64,000 bases of DNA from Streptomyces sp. cf386 (GTDB lineage: Bacteria; Actinomycetota; Actinomycetes; Streptomycetales; Streptomycetaceae). Position 1 is the stretch's first letter. Each line of letters opens with the position of its first letter. Positions 42,949 through 54,979 of the stretch are shown piece by piece. A program made the translations under genes and the position numbers. Below the pieces are notes generated by a model. The model saw only the letters and a program-made list of their open reading frames with translations, ran no database searches and was not told where the DNA came from. The stretch lies in contig NZ_FNHV01000004.1 in NCBI RefSeq assembly GCF_900103585.1, forward strand, positions 434,001 through 498,000, in the 5' to 3' direction.

Positions 42949-44265
42949 ATGCGCAGCATCCGAGCCGCGGCCGTAGGCGCCGTCACCCTGTCCCTCGCCC
43001 TGGCCGCCTCGGCCTGCGGTGGCGGTACGCCGACGGGCGGCGGGCCCGACGACTCGCCGAAGACCCTCACCTACTGGGCGTCCAACCAGGGCGCCAGCAT
43101 CGAGGTCGACAAGAAGGTCCTCCAGCCCGAACTCGACAAGTTCGAGAAGCAGACCGGCATCGAGGTGAAGCTGGAGGTCGTGCCCTGGTCGGACCTGCTC
43201 AACCGGATCCTCACCGCGACCACCTCGGGCCAGGGCCCCGACGTCCTCAACATCGGCAACACCTGGAGCGCCTCCCTCCAGGCCACGGGAGCCCTGCTGC
43301 CCTGGGACGCCGAGAACTTCGGCAAGATCGGCGGCAAGGACCGGTTCGTCGATTCGGCGCTCGGATCGACCGGTGCGCAGGGCCAGGACCCGGCCGCGGT
43401 GCCGCTGTACTCGATGGCGTACGCGCTCTACTACAACAAGGAGAAGTTCGCCGACGCGGGGATCGAAAAGCCACCGGCCACCTGGGACGAACTCATAGCC
43501 GCCGGTAAGGAGCTGTCGCAGGACGGCAAGTGGGGCCTGGGGACGGAGGGTTCGAACCCGTCGGAGAACATCCACCACGCCGTTGTCTTCGCCAAGCAGC
43601 ACGGTGCCGACTTCTTCACCGCCGACGGCAAACCCGACTTCACCTCCGGCGGAGCGGTCGCGGGCGTCAAGCAGTTCGTCGACCTGATGGCCAAGGACAA
43701 GATCATCGCCCCCGGCAATGCCGAGTACGCCCAGAACCAGTCCGTCAGCGACTTCGCCAAGGGCAAGACGGCGATGCTGCTCTGGCAGTCCGCGTCCGCC
43801 AACCTCAAGTCCCAGGGCATGAGCGAGGACGCCTACGGGATCGCCCCCGTGCCCGTGCAGTCCGGCACCCCCGGCTCCGGCACCGGCGTCAACTCCATGG
43901 TCATGGGCATCAACCTGGCCGTCTTCAAGAACACCGACAACCTCGACGGTGCCACGAAGTTCGTGAAGTTCATGACGAGCGATGCGGAGCAGAAGACCCT
44001 CAACGAGGCCTACAGCTCAATCCCTCCGGTCAAGGGTGCGCAGTCGGACCAGGCCTTCAACACGGCGGCGAACACGGTCCTCAAGGACACCCTCTCGGGG
44101 AGCGCCGTCGCGGCACCCCAGGTCGCCGACGAGTCCCAGTTCGAGACGGCGGTCGGTACGGCCATCAAGGAACTGTTCGCCGACGCGGCCGCCGGACGCC
44201 CGGTGACGGAGGACTCGGTGCAGGCCGCCCTGGAGAAGGCCCAGCAGCAGATGCCGACGAAGTGA
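42949..44265 (+). CDS. Sugar-binding lipoprotein (CUT1 ABC importer)
   Basis: A 438-residue extracellular solute-binding protein (family 1, MalE-like). A lipoprotein signal ends at ASAC (Cys near residue 23). The family pattern is visible in TLTYWASNQGASIEVDKK, GQGPDVLNIGNTWSASLQA, YSMAYALYYNKEKFADAGI and PPATWDELI. First gene of the operon binding protein - two permeases - beta-glucosidase. CCAGGAG precedes the ATG closely. The operon's enzyme suggests cellobiose or another beta-glucoside as substrate. Confidence 0.9.
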   Translation: MRSIRAAAVGAVTLSLALAASACGGGTPTGGGPDDSPKTLTYWASNQGASIEVDKKVLQPELDKFEKQTGIEVKLEVVPWSDLLNRILTATTSGQGPDVLNIGNTWSASLQATGALLPWDAENFGKIGGKDRFVDSALGSTGAQGQDPAAVPLYSMAYALYYNKEKFADAGIEKPPATWDELIAAGKELSQDGKWGLGTEGSNPSENIHHAVVFAKQHGADFFTADGKPDFTSGGAVAGVKQFVDLMAKDKIIAPGNAEYAQNQSVSDFAKGKTAMLLWQSASANLKSQGMSEDAYGIAPVPVQSGTPGSGTGVNSMVMGINLAVFKNTDNLDGATKFVKFMTSDAEQKTLNEAYSSIPPVKGAQSDQAFNTAANTVLKDTLSGSAVAAPQVADESQFETAVGTAIKELFADAAAGRPVTEDSVQAALEKAQQQMPTK

Positions 44266-44270
44266 GCACG

Positions 44271-45260
44271 ATGACGTCCACGGTCCCCGCAGAGACCGCA
44301 GCGCGTCAAAGCTCCCCCGGGACGGCGGACGGCCCCCGCCGCCGTCCCGGACGGATCCGCCGCATCGGACTGCCGTATCTGCTGCTCCTGCCCGCCCTGC
44401 TCCTCGAACTCCTGGTCCACCTGGTGCCGATGGTCATCGGCATCGTGATGAGCTTCAAGGAGCTCACGCAGTTCTACATCCGCGACTGGACCACCGCGCC
44501 CTGGAACGCCCTCGACAACTACAGGATGTCGGTGGACGTCAACGCCCCCGTGGGCGAGGCGCTCCTCCACTCGTTCCTGGTCACCCTCGCCTTCACGCTG
44601 CTCTCGGTCGGCCTGTGCTGGCTGATCGGCACGGCCGCGGCGATCTACCTGCAGGACACCTTCCGCGGCCGGGGCCTGCTCCGCGCCCTGTTCCTGGTGC
44701 CGTACGCACTGCCGGTGTACACGGCCGTCATCACCTGGGTGTTCATGTTCCAGCACGACAACGGCCTGGTGAACCACGTCCTGCACGATCAGCTCGGCCT
44801 CACCGACAAGCCCTCCTTCTGGCTGATCGGCGACAACAGCTTCGTCGCGCTGCTGACGGTGTCGGTGTGGAAGGGCTGGCCGTTCGCCTTCCTCATCGTC
44901 ATGGCCGGGCTCCAGAACATCCCGAGGGAGCTGTACGAGGCGGCGGCCCTGGACGGCGCGGGCATGTGGCAGCAGCTCCGCCGCATCACGCTGCCGTCCT
45001 TGCGCCCCGTCAACCAGGTCCTGGTCCTGGTGCTGTTCCTGTGGACGTTCAACGACTTCAACACGCCGTACGTCCTGTTCGGCAAAACGGCTCCCGAGGC
45101 CGCGGACCTCATCTCGGTGCACATCTACCAGGCGTCGTTCGTCACCTGGAACTTCGGCACGGGATCGGCGATGTCCGTACTACTGCTGCTCTTCCTGCTC
45201 CTCGTGACGGGCGTATACCTCTGGCTCACCTCGCGCGGACGGAGGACCGCCGATGTCTAG
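44271..45260 (+). CDS. CUT1 sugar ABC permease 1 (MalF/LacF type)
   Basis: A 329-residue permease with six to seven membrane spans after a basic N-terminal tail. The EAA loop reads YEAAALDGAGMWQQLRRITLP, the contact site for the shared ATPase (MsiK type, which Streptomyces encodes elsewhere). Start is ATG at 44271, five bases after the binding-protein stop. Its stop overlaps the next start by eight bases. Confidence 0.9.
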   Translation: MTSTVPAETAARQSSPGTADGPRRRPGRIRRIGLPYLLLLPALLLELLVHLVPMVIGIVMSFKELTQFYIRDWTTAPWNALDNYRMSVDVNAPVGEALLHSFLVTLAFTLLSVGLCWLIGTAAAIYLQDTFRGRGLLRALFLVPYALPVYTAVITWVFMFQHDNGLVNHVLHDQLGLTDKPSFWLIGDNSFVALLTVSVWKGWPFAFLIVMAGLQNIPRELYEAAALDGAGMWQQLRRITLPSLRPVNQVLVLVLFLWTFNDFNTPYVLFGKTAPEAADLISVHIYQASFVTWNFGTGSAMSVLLLLFLLLVTGVYLWLTSRGRRTADV

Positions 45261-46143
45261 CTCCCCGAAGTCCGGCTCCCCGACGCTCAGGTCCAGGTCC
45301 CCCATGGCTCCGCCGCGTTCCTTCCTCTGGTCCCGGCGGATCTTCCTCACCCTGCTCACCGGCTTCGTGCTGGTCCCCGTCTACGTCATGGTCTCCAGCT
45401 CGCTGAAGCCGCTCGCGGACGTCACGGGGAAGTTCCGCTGGTTGCCCAGCAGCCTCACCATCCGCCCGTACATCGACATCTGGTCGACGGTGCCGCTCGC
45501 CAGGTACTTCGTGAACTCGCTGATCGTGGCGGGCGCGGCGACGGTCTGCTCGGTGGTGATCGCGGTGTTCGCCGCCTACGCCGTCAGCAGGTACTCCTTC
45601 CGAGGCAAGCGCGTCTTCACGGTCACCGTCCTGTCCACGCAGATGTTCCCGGGCATCCTCTTCCTCCTCCCGCTGTTCCTCATCTACGTCAACATCGGCA
45701 ACGCCACCGGCATCGCCCTGTTCGGCTCGCGCGGCGGCCTCATCCTGACGTACCTGACCTTCTCCCTCCCGTTCTCGATCTGGATGCTGATCGGGTACTT
45801 CGACTCGGTGCCGCGCGACCTGGACGAAGCCGCGCTGGTCGACGGCTGCGGCCCGCTCGGCGCGCTGTTCCGGGTGGTCGTGCCGGCCGCGATACCCGGC
45901 ATCATCGCGGTCGCCGTCTACGCCTTCATGACCGCCTGGGGCGAGGTGCTGTTCGCGTCGGTGATGACCAACGACGCCACGCGCACCCTCGCCGTCGGCC
46001 TCCAGGGCTACTCCACGCTCAACGACGTGTACTGGAACCAGATCATGGCCGCCTCGCTGGTCGTCAGCGTGCCCGTGGTGGCCGGTTTCCTCCTCCTCCA
46101 GCGCTACCTGGTCGCCGGCCTGACGGCCGGGGCCGTCAAGTGA
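45253..46143 (+). CDS. CUT1 sugar ABC permease 2 (MalG/LacG type)
   Basis: A 296-residue permease. The EAA loop is [21 protein letters not shown], near the C terminus as usual, and the protein ends [13 protein letters not shown], the typical MalG-type end. It overlaps the previous gene by eight bases and the beta-glucosidase start by four. Confidence 0.9.
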   Translation: MSSSPKSGSPTLRSRSPMAPPRSFLWSRRIFLTLLTGFVLVPVYVMVSSSLKPLADVTGKFRWLPSSLTIRPYIDIWSTVPLARYFVNSLIVAGAATVCSVVIAVFAAYAVSRYSFRGKRVFTVTVLSTQMFPGILFLLPLFLIYVNIGNATGIALFGSRGGLILTYLTFSLPFSIWMLIGYFDSVPRDLDEAALVDGCGPLGALFRVVVPAAIPGIIAVAVYAFMTAWGEVLFASVMTNDATRTLAVGLQGYSTLNDVYWNQIMAASLVVSVPVVAGFLLLQRYLVAGLTAGAVK

Positions 46144-47531
46144 CCGACTCTCCCGTCCGCGAAGGGACTTCAGTGACCATCGACCTCGCCGCCCTCCCGC
46201 ACGACTTCCTGTGGGGCACGGCCACATCGGCGTACCAGATCGAGGGAGCCGTGGCGGAGGACGGCCGTTCCCCGTCGATCTGGGACACCTTCGCGCACAC
46301 GCCCGGCAAGATCGACGGCGACGACCACGGTGACGTCGCCTGCGACCACTACCACCGCTGGCGCGAGGACATCGCGCTGATGCGCCGACTGGGCACGAAC
46401 GCCTACCGGTTGTCGATCGCGTGGCCGCGCGTCGTCCCGGACGGCAACGGCCCGGTGAACCCCAAGGGCCTAGCCTTCTACGACGAGTTGGTCGACGGCC
46501 TGCTGGCGGCGGGCATCACCCCGTCCGTCACCCTCTACCACTGGGACCTGCCGCAGACGCTCCAGGACCGGGGCGGCTGGCCCGAGCGGGCGACCGCCGA
46601 GCACTTCGCGGCGTACGCCTCCGTCGTCGCCGAACGCCTCGGCGACCGCGTCACCCACTGGGCGACCCTCAACGAGCCGCTGTGCTCGGCGTGGATCGGC
46701 CACCTGGAAGGCAAGATGGCCCCCGGCCTGACGGACCTCACGGCGGCGGTCCGGGCCTCCTACCACCTCCTCCTGGGCCACGGTCTCGCCACGCAGGCCA
46801 TCCGCGCGGCCGTCACGGACGCCGAGGTGGGCATCGTCACCAACCTCTCCACCGTCCACCCGGCGAGCGACCGCCCCGAGGACCTCGCCGCCGCCCGCCG
46901 TATGGACGGCCACACCAACCGCTGGTGGCTGGACCCGGTGCACGGCCGCGGCTTCCCGACGGACATGCGCGAGCTGTACGGAGTCGAACTCCCGGAACAC
47001 GCAGGCGACTTGGAGTCGATCGCCGCCCCCCTCGACTGGCTGGGCCTGAACTACTACTTCCCGACAACCGTCGCCGACGACCCCACGGGCCCCGCCCCAC
47101 ACGCCCGCGCCATCCGCCGCCCCGACGTCCCGCGCACCGGCATGGACTGGGAGGTCGACGCGAACGGCATCGAGACCCTCCTCCTCCGCCTGACCGAGGA
47201 GTACGGCGCCCGCAAGCTGTACGTCACCGAGAACGGCTCCGCCTACCGGGACGTCGTACGCCCCGACGGCACGATTGACGATCCCGAGCGGCAGGACTAC
47301 CTGGTCCGGCACCTGGCCGCCTGCGCGTCCGCTGCGCGGAAGGGTGCTCCGTTGGCCGGGTACTTCGCTTGGTCGTTGCTGGACAACTTCGAGTGGGCGT
47401 ATGGCTACGAGAAGCGGTTCGGGCTGGTGCATGTCGACTACGGCACGCAGGTCCGCACGATCAAGGGCTCCGGGCATCGGTACGCGGACATCATTCGCGC
47501 GCACGGGGCACGGGACGAGCGCGCGGCCTGA
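46140..47531 (+). CDS. GH1 beta-glucosidase
   Basis: A 463-residue family 1 glycoside hydrolase. [15 protein letters not shown] is the N-terminal signature; the acid/base Glu is in TLNEP (Glu179) and the nucleophile in VTENG (Glu364), both intact. No signal peptide, so it acts in the cytoplasm on imported cellobiose or other beta-glucosides, releasing glucose. Its start overlaps the last permease gene (ATGA-type), so the enzyme is made with the importer. Confidence 0.93.
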   Translation: MTDSPVREGTSVTIDLAALPHDFLWGTATSAYQIEGAVAEDGRSPSIWDTFAHTPGKIDGDDHGDVACDHYHRWREDIALMRRLGTNAYRLSIAWPRVVPDGNGPVNPKGLAFYDELVDGLLAAGITPSVTLYHWDLPQTLQDRGGWPERATAEHFAAYASVVAERLGDRVTHWATLNEPLCSAWIGHLEGKMAPGLTDLTAAVRASYHLLLGHGLATQAIRAAVTDAEVGIVTNLSTVHPASDRPEDLAAARRMDGHTNRWWLDPVHGRGFPTDMRELYGVELPEHAGDLESIAAPLDWLGLNYYFPTTVADDPTGPAPHARAIRRPDVPRTGMDWEVDANGIETLLLRLTEEYGARKLYVTENGSAYRDVVRPDGTIDDPERQDYLVRHLAACASAARKGAPLAGYFAWSLLDNFEWAYGYEKRFGLVHVDYGTQVRTIKGSGHRYADIIRAHGARDERAA

Positions 47532-47621
47532 CAGTCGGAGTCGAGGCGGACAGCTCGCGCTGCGTCCGATCCGCACGGGCAAGCGGAAGGGGAGCGAGCA
47601 CTGAGGTTCCGGAGGGCGGTG

Positions 47622-48858
47622 TCAGCGCAGTGTTGTGCCGATCCAATCTGCCGCCTGCTCGGGAGGCACCTGGGTGTCGACGCCGAGGACGTGGATCTCG
47701 CCGAGGCCGTCCCGTGGGCCATCGATGCGCAGAACGCGGTGGGCGTGCCCGCCGATCTGGGGATGGACGATCACCGAGGAAGGTGCCCCGGCAGGGGTGT
47801 AGCCGACGCTGTAGGTGAGGAGTTGGTGGACGTCGGCGGCGCTCACACCGTGACGGTCATAGCGCTTGTACTTGGCGTCCACCGGCAGCAGCCTGCGCTG
47901 CCCCGTGCCGGTTCCGGGCAGGCTGAGAAGGACATCGGGCCGGAAGTTCGAGGCGTTGCCGAGGTCTCCGCGGACGGTGATTCCGTTCTCACCGCTGCTG
48001 GGGACAGCGTGTCCGCCGTAAGGGGCGAGTGCCTGGGCAGCGAGACGTCGTACGACGGCTTCCCAGAGGTCCGGCATGGGCAGCAGGAGGCCCTCCGCCG
48101 TGATGCCGTTGTCGGTGAGGAGGTCGGTGATCCCTCCTCCCCGCAGCAGCAACCGGGCCCAGGTGTGGGCTGGGCGGTAGCGGGAGTTCAGGCGGGTGTA
48201 CTGGATGCGGTCCAGGGCGCGGAGGGCCGCGTCCGGGGTGGTGTCGTGCGGAAAGACTCCGGCGATTCCGTGCAGGTCGCGGGCGAGGTCGGAGTGGGTG
48301 GTGAGGGGGATCGCCGCCCGCACAGCGGTGCCCAGGACACGGTTGTCCCAGATGTCGGTCTCCCGGTCGAAGGCGCGTATGTGCAGTTGGTCGAGCTGCC
48401 CGTAACGGCGGGTGGCCTGGGCCGCGAAGTCCAGGCGCCCCCGGAGCACCGGTTCGAGGCTCTGGCGCCGTACGTAGTCACGTCGCAGCCCGTCTCGCAC
48501 CAGTTTCTCGCACTGTTCCAGCAGGGCCGCGGCCACCAGGTCGGCATAGCCGTCGGGGGCGGTGGCCCAGCGTCGTGACGTCGCCGGGACAGGCGCGGGG
48601 GCGTTCAGAGCGTAGGCGAGCCAGCTGATGAGCCGCTCGCCCGGGATGGCGAACTTGGGCTCGACTACGAGCCGGACGCGGTCCAGGACCAGGACCCCGA
48701 CGGTCGCGTCGGCCTTGAGCCGCCACCCGGATCGGTCCGCGTCCAGGGTGAGGCGGCCGCGTGCCTGGAGAGCCCGCAGACGGTCGACGTCTCGTGGAGT
48801 GAGCTGTTCCCAGTCGAGTCGCCCGGAGGCGTATTCGCCGAGGCGGATCTCGGTGTGG

Positions 48859-48866
<8 letters not shown>
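47622..48866 (-). CDS. mcrC: McrC-type nuclease subunit of type IV restriction system
   Basis: A 414-residue McrC-family protein. The nuclease site is in the C-terminal half: FRPDVLLSL, then LPVDAKYKRY, forming the PD-(D/E)xK core with Asp, Asp and Lys. The N-terminal half is the McrC partner domain (IRLGEYASG, VVEPKFAIPG). Its ATG overlaps the end of mcrB by eight bases. With McrB it would cut DNA bearing modified bases. Confidence 0.88.
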
Positions 48867-50964
<2,098 letters not shown>

Positions 50965-50971
50965 GGGGATC

Positions 50972-51229
50972 ATGATGGCGGACGGTCGACGTCTCCGTCC
51001 TTGGCTCCGGGAGGTCGGCCGGGCTTCGGTTGCGGACTCAGTACGGGTTCTGGATGAGCCGGTCGTTTCGGGGAGCGTGCCTTCGTCGAGGGGAGCCGCC
51101 TTGCGTGTGGAGGTCGCCGTCATCGAACAGGCCATCCATGTACGGGACTCCAAGGGCGTGATGCGCCCGCCTTTCACGGTCGGGCATGAGGAGTGGTCGC
51201 GGTTCGTGGCGTTCGCGGCGCGGGCCTGA
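50972..51229 (+). CDS. DUF397-like fragment
   Basis: An 85-codon frame whose last 30 residues (VEVAVIEQAIHVRDSKGVMRPPF, then EEWSRFVAF) match the end of DUF397 proteins, the small partners of helix-turn-helix regulators in Streptomyces. The upstream part does not match and overlaps the mcrB start on the other strand, so this may be a remnant or have a later start. No XRE-type partner gene is adjacent. Confidence 0.45.
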   Translation: MMADGRRLRPWLREVGRASVADSVRVLDEPVVSGSVPSSRGAALRVEVAVIEQAIHVRDSKGVMRPPFTVGHEEWSRFVAFAARA

Positions 51230-51240
51230 GCCGTGTTCGT

Positions 51241-51273
51241 CCCGGCGGTCGCGTGATCGCGTACGCCGCCGGG
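51241..51273. terminator. Bidirectional hairpin between DUF397 fragment and ecsC-like gene
   Basis: CCCGGCGG (51241) and CCGCCGGG (51266) pair, with further CGCG pairing inside. It lies between two convergent frames. Confidence 0.5.
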
Positions 51274-51281
51274 GCAACGGG

Positions 51282-52433
51282 TCAGTGGAGGTCGGGTCCG
51301 CCCGCCTCGGCTATCTCGGCGAGCAGGCTGATCTCCTCGTCGGCTTCGTCCGCGGCATCCGGGCCGTCCGGGCTGGTGTCGGGAAACGATCCGGCTGTCT
51401 CTTCGTCAGCGAGATGCGGATACTTCTCCAGGAGGAACCGCCGCCGGTATGCCACCTCGGCGGCGTCGACGATCCCCTCCAGAGTGGTCCAGTTGAGGGT
51501 GCTTCCCACGACGATCCCGAACGCGGGTACGGCCTTGCCGAGCCCCTTCTTGGTGAGTCGGAAGCCGAACGCCTTCGCGAACTGCTGGGAGACCTTGGTG
51601 ACGACCGCGTCGTTGAGGACCTCCCACGTCTTGCCGCGGAAGAGCGCTTGGGTGAGCCGCGAGATGTCGGCCATCGCGGCGTTCTTGGCGGTTGCCGAAC
51701 TCGCCGTCCCGACGTTGACGACCGACATCACGAACAGCTTCTCGGCGGGCTCCTCGGGGTCGTAGCCGTAGAACAGCGAGACCTGGCCGACGGCACGGGA
51801 CGCGAGTCCGAGGACGACCGCGGTGTCGGCGACGAACGCGCCCGCGATCGCACCCCCCGAAGGTGCTGCCGCGGCACCGGCGGAGGCGGCGATGGCGAGC
51901 TGTCCTCCGGAGATCACCAGCCCCGCACTGGCTCCCGAGAGCGCCGCGGCGGCCGGGTAATACAGGCTCGCCGCCCGTCCACGGACCGCGTCGATCTGCT
52001 GGAGGTCGAGGCGGCGCAGGTCGGACAGCGACGCGACATCGTGCCCGCGCTTCTTGTGGAGCGCCACCACGCGCTTGGAGGACAGGCCCGCTCGCGAGGC
52101 CCGCCCCACCGTCTGCCGTACGGACTGAAGGGCGGTGCCGCTCCAGTCCGGGAGGCGGTCGGCGGCCCCGCGCGCCCCGGCGCCGACCTTTTGAGCGCCC
52201 TTGGCGACGACTTCCTGTCCCCGCGAGAGCGCCGACTTCGCCCGTGGGTGGTTCTCCAGTTGCTTCGAGGCACGCTTGCCGAGTTCCGCGACACCGCCGG
52301 CCACTTGCTCGCTGGCGTTTCTCATCGCTCGTGACAGGGGGCGGCCCTTGAACTGCTGGACGGCACGCCATGCGTCTACTTCGTAGTCCGAGGGCAGCTG
52401 ATCGGGCTGCTGCGGGTACTGCGGGTTGCTCAT
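51282..52433 (-). CDS. EcsC-family protein
   Basis: A 383-residue protein of the EcsC family. A charged helical N-terminal region (about 1-140) precedes a hydrophobic Ala/Gly-rich centre (AAAALSGASAGLVISGGQ, about residues 165-215) and the C-terminal EcsC signature LNWTTLEGIVDAAEVAYRRRFLLEKYP. Function is unknown; B. subtilis EcsC lies beside an ABC exporter. The ATG at 52433 overlaps a stop codon of an upstream frame (ATGA). An acidic tail ends the protein. Confidence 0.82.
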   Translation of the reverse strand: MSNPQYPQQPDQLPSDYEVDAWRAVQQFKGRPLSRAMRNASEQVAGGVAELGKRASKQLENHPRAKSALSRGQEVVAKGAQKVGAGARGAADRLPDWSGTALQSVRQTVGRASRAGLSSKRVVALHKKRGHDVASLSDLRRLDLQQIDAVRGRAASLYYPAAAALSGASAGLVISGGQLAIAASAGAAAAPSGGAIAGAFVADTAVVLGLASRAVGQVSLFYGYDPEEPAEKLFVMSVVNVGTASSATAKNAAMADISRLTQALFRGKTWEVLNDAVVTKVSQQFAKAFGFRLTKKGLGKAVPAFGIVVGSTLNWTTLEGIVDAAEVAYRRRFLLEKYPHLADEETAGSFPDTSPDGPDAADEADEEISLLAEIAEAGGPDLH

Positions 52434-52640
52434 GGTCCGTGGCGCTCCTGTCTGCGGGGCGAGTTGTCAGGCGGAGTGGCGGGGGCCGTGGCCGAGGGGG
52501 CGGGGTGAGGGTGGAGGTGTATGTCTCGCCTTCGACGAGCGGGTTCTCCAGGGTGAGGCCGGCGGTGGCCATGCGGTCGTACTCGGCGACGATCAGTTCC
52601 TTGGTGCGGCACGTGCCGCGGTCACCATGCCCCGCCTATG
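52430..52640 (-). pseudogene. Possible frameshifted small gene upstream of ecsC-like gene
   Basis: On the minus strand, from about 52640, one frame reads CRTKELIVAEYDRMATAGLT then LENPLVEGETYTSTLTP, well-formed protein sequence; the frame that ends in the ATGA junction with the EcsC gene (APSATAPATPPDNSPRRQ) would be reached by a one-base shift in a CCCCGCCCCC run. No start codon with ribosome site was found. The rest of the 403-bp gap 52434-52836 shows nothing else. Confidence 0.35.
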
Positions 52641-52912
52641 TGACCAGCCGTACTCGTCCTCAGGACTGTGTCCGTCCCGCATGCCTGAGTATCGTCCAAT
52701 GCCGCCTCCACGCACCCCCGTTGGGCAAGGTCACGCGATCGGGTGATGTTCCCGGCTGCGGGCACGAGAGGGAGTACGCGGTCGTTCTGGCTGGTGAGAA
52801 GGGATTTGCACGCCAACGCACAACACTGGGGCACACATGGGTCTGTCTTTTCAGCGTAGGCCGGACGGCACCGTAACCGGTCGCAACCTCGACACAGGCT
52901 TCACCGTGACGG

Positions 52913-53377
52913 ATGCGGACGAGGAGGAGGTTCAAGCGCCGCCTGTACGAGGACGCGGGCTGGGATTACACCCCTCCGCCACCTCCCGTGCCGCCTGGAT
53001 ACCACCGATTCGCCCTGGTGGACGAAGCATTCGACGGCGGAGGATTCGATGCCGCGCGGTATGCGCGCCTGCGTGAGAGGCCGCCTGCCGGGTGTGAGCC
53101 CGTCGACTGGGGATGCTTTGCCCTGAAGTGCGAGCGGCCCGGGGTGACGCTGTGGGAAGCGGTGGCGGACACGGTCTCCGAGGTTCGGCGCGATCACGGC
53201 GTGCTGATGAGCGGCCTCGGTATCGAGAAGGTCCACGAGTGGTTCGATGCCACGAAGAACGGATACGGGGCGGAGATCGCGGCCCAGTTGGTGCTGATGG
53301 GCGTCTACCGTGCCGCACTGCTCGGCTACGGTCGCTCGGACTTGATCCGGCTACTCGACGCGACGGGCGTCCAGTAG
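52913..53377 (+). CDS. Hypothetical protein, N terminus possibly in another frame
   Basis: A 154-codon frame without recognised family. It has a proline-rich start (DYTPPPPPVPPGYHRF), a central CFALKCERPGVTLWEAVADTVSEVR and a helical end. The first codons MRTRRR have no ribosome site. A separate frame from ATG 52837 (MGLSFQRRPDGTVTGRNLD then FTVTDADEEE) runs into it at the GAGGAGGAGG tract near 52920; one base less there would join them into a single protein of about 180 residues. It may therefore be a frameshifted gene or a sequencing error. Confidence 0.55.
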   Translation: MRTRRRFKRRLYEDAGWDYTPPPPPVPPGYHRFALVDEAFDGGGFDAARYARLRERPPAGCEPVDWGCFALKCERPGVTLWEAVADTVSEVRRDHGVLMSGLGIEKVHEWFDATKNGYGAEIAAQLVLMGVYRAALLGYGRSDLIRLLDATGVQ

Positions 53378-53405
53378 CCGAATCAAAGAAGGCAGCGGGG
53401 TCAGC

Positions 53406-53798
53406 TCAGCAGTCCCGAAACTCCGCCGACTGATTCAACACCTGGGCCCGCACAGAAGTGAACCGCGCATACGTCTCCCCATCCCGCGCCTCCGCCCGGA
53501 ACGCAGCCACCCGATGGCAGTTCTGGAAGGCGAGGGTCACGCCGAAGTGGCGCTCCAGGCTGCCACGGATCGCGTCGCTGGCAAGGGCGCGCAGGAGTTG
53601 GCCGCGTTCCTGCTCGGACGGGGGAGGGGTCTGGTTGTCGGTGAACTCGGCCGTGCCCTCGCGGAGTTCGGTGGCGAGTGAGGCGATGAGGTCGTAGGCG
53701 TACGGCAGGGAGGTACGGACGGTGTCCACGAAGTCCTCCTCGCGGATGTCACCGTGTTCGGCTTCGGCGAGGAGCTTCGGGGAGACGTCGAGAGACAT
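53406..53798 (-). CDS. SCO5389-family protein
   Basis: A 130-residue protein matching a Streptomyces family of unknown function (SCO5389 type). Conserved features are the MSLDVSPKLL start, FVDTVRTSLPYAY, FTDNQTPPPSEQERGQLLRALASDAIRGSLERHFGV-type core and the C-terminal NQSAEFRDC. Cys and His (FQNCHRVA) are conserved positions. Start ATG at 53798 after an AGGAACAC region. It lies 62 bases downstream of the CooC/MinD-like ATPase gene and is likely co-transcribed. Confidence 0.75.
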   Translation of the reverse strand: MSLDVSPKLLAEAEHGDIREEDFVDTVRTSLPYAYDLIASLATELREGTAEFTDNQTPPPSEQERGQLLRALASDAIRGSLERHFGVTLAFQNCHRVAAFRAEARDGETYARFTSVRAQVLNQSAEFRDC

Positions 53799-53860
53799 GT
53801 GCGTGTGTTCCTGTCCTATTCCGGGGGGGAGGGGTGGTAATGGGGTGGGGGCGGTCGTCG

Positions 53861-54808
53861 TCAGGCCAGTCCCGCCGGCCCCGGCACGAACTCCGGGTCC
53901 ACCTGCGCGGCCAGATCCTGCCCCGTCCTGTCGTCCCCCCACGCGCGCGCGTTGCGCAGGTGGAACTCGACCGCGTGGCCGTGGGTCGTGGGCCAGTCCT
54001 TGGGGCAGGCGTCGACCGCCTCGCGCAGGATGTTCAGGGCGTGGACGTTGTGGGACTCCAACTCGCCCTGCTCCCGGCCCTGTTCGGCCGCGCGGACCCA
54101 GGGGGAGTGGACCAGGTGGGTGAGGAGGTCGTCGCCGACCTCCCCCTTGAGGAAGAGCAGGTCGTCCTCGCCCGTCACCTTGTTGCCGATGACCGCGATG
54201 CGGATGCCGAACTCCCGCGCGTGGTCGCGGTACTGGCGGTACACCGAGACACCCTTGCGGGTGGGCTCCGCCACCAGGAACGTCATGTCGAAGCGGGTGA
54301 ACAGGCCCGACGCGAAGGCGTCCGCGCCCGCCGTCATGTCGACGACCACGTACTCGCCGGGGCCGTCGACCAGGTGGCCGAGGTAGAGCTCGACCCCGCC
54401 GAGCTTGGAGTGGTAGCACGCCACCCCGAGGTCGCTCTCGTCGAACTCGCCCGTCACCATCAGCGGCACGTCCCCCACGCGCCGGACGTGCCGCGCGTGC
54501 AGCTCGTCGTCGCCGAGGGGACGGAGGAGGCGGGAGCCGCGGCCGGGCGGCGTGGTCTTGATCATGGCGTCGGCGGAGGGGATGCGCGGGTTGGTGCCGC
54601 GCAGGAACTCCTTGATGTCCCGCAGGGCGGAGCCGAGCGGTGGGGCGGCCAAGGCGTCGCCGTCGTGGCCCAGTGCTTCGGCGAGGTGCTGGTTGATGTC
54701 GCCGTCGATGGCCAGGACGGGTGCGCCGGAGTGCGCCAGGTGGCGGGAGAAGAGCGCGGACAAGGTCGTCTTGCCGCTGCCGCCCTTGCCGACGAACGCG
54801 ATGCGCAT
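53861..54808 (-). CDS. P-loop ATPase of the MinD/CooC family
   Basis: A 315-residue ATPase with the deviant Walker A of the family, MRIAFVGKGGSGKTTLSALF, then AIDGDINQHL and VVVDMTAGADAF (Walker B-like) and IGNKVTGEDD. Members insert metals (CooC), or drive partitioning or maturation of partner proteins. The ATG at 54808 puts the P-loop right at the N terminus. It precedes the SCO5389-type gene and diverges from the acetyltransferase operon. No carbon-monoxide dehydrogenase or nickel enzyme gene is in view. Confidence 0.85.
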   Translation of the reverse strand: MRIAFVGKGGSGKTTLSALFSRHLAHSGAPVLAIDGDINQHLAEALGHDGDALAAPPLGSALRDIKEFLRGTNPRIPSADAMIKTTPPGRGSRLLRPLGDDELHARHVRRVGDVPLMVTGEFDESDLGVACYHSKLGGVELYLGHLVDGPGEYVVVDMTAGADAFASGLFTRFDMTFLVAEPTRKGVSVYRQYRDHAREFGIRIAVIGNKVTGEDDLLFLKGEVGDDLLTHLVHSPWVRAAEQGREQGELESHNVHALNILREAVDACPKDWPTTHGHAVEFHLRNARAWGDDRTGQDLAAQVDPEFVPGPAGLA

Positions 54809-54966
54809 CAGCGGCACCCCGACTTCGCCATCAGAGTATCCTTTTTGAAAATGGATGTCATGTGGCAAGGTTGGAGGCGATCTTCGATCACTGTCAAATC
54901 GCTTGAGCCGTAAGGGGATTGGATGGCGGGGAGGGGTGGGCGGAAAGCCCTTTCGTGCTTGATGCC

Positions 54967-54979
54967 TATGATGTGCAAG
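54967..54979 (+). promoter_or_regulatory. -10 element giving a leaderless GTG start
   Basis: TATGAT (54967-54972) is a near-consensus -10 hexamer. Transcription would begin about seven bases later, at the GTG at 54979, which is the most sensible start of the acetyltransferase gene. This points to a leaderless mRNA, frequent in actinobacteria. No good -35 box is seen. Confidence 0.45.
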
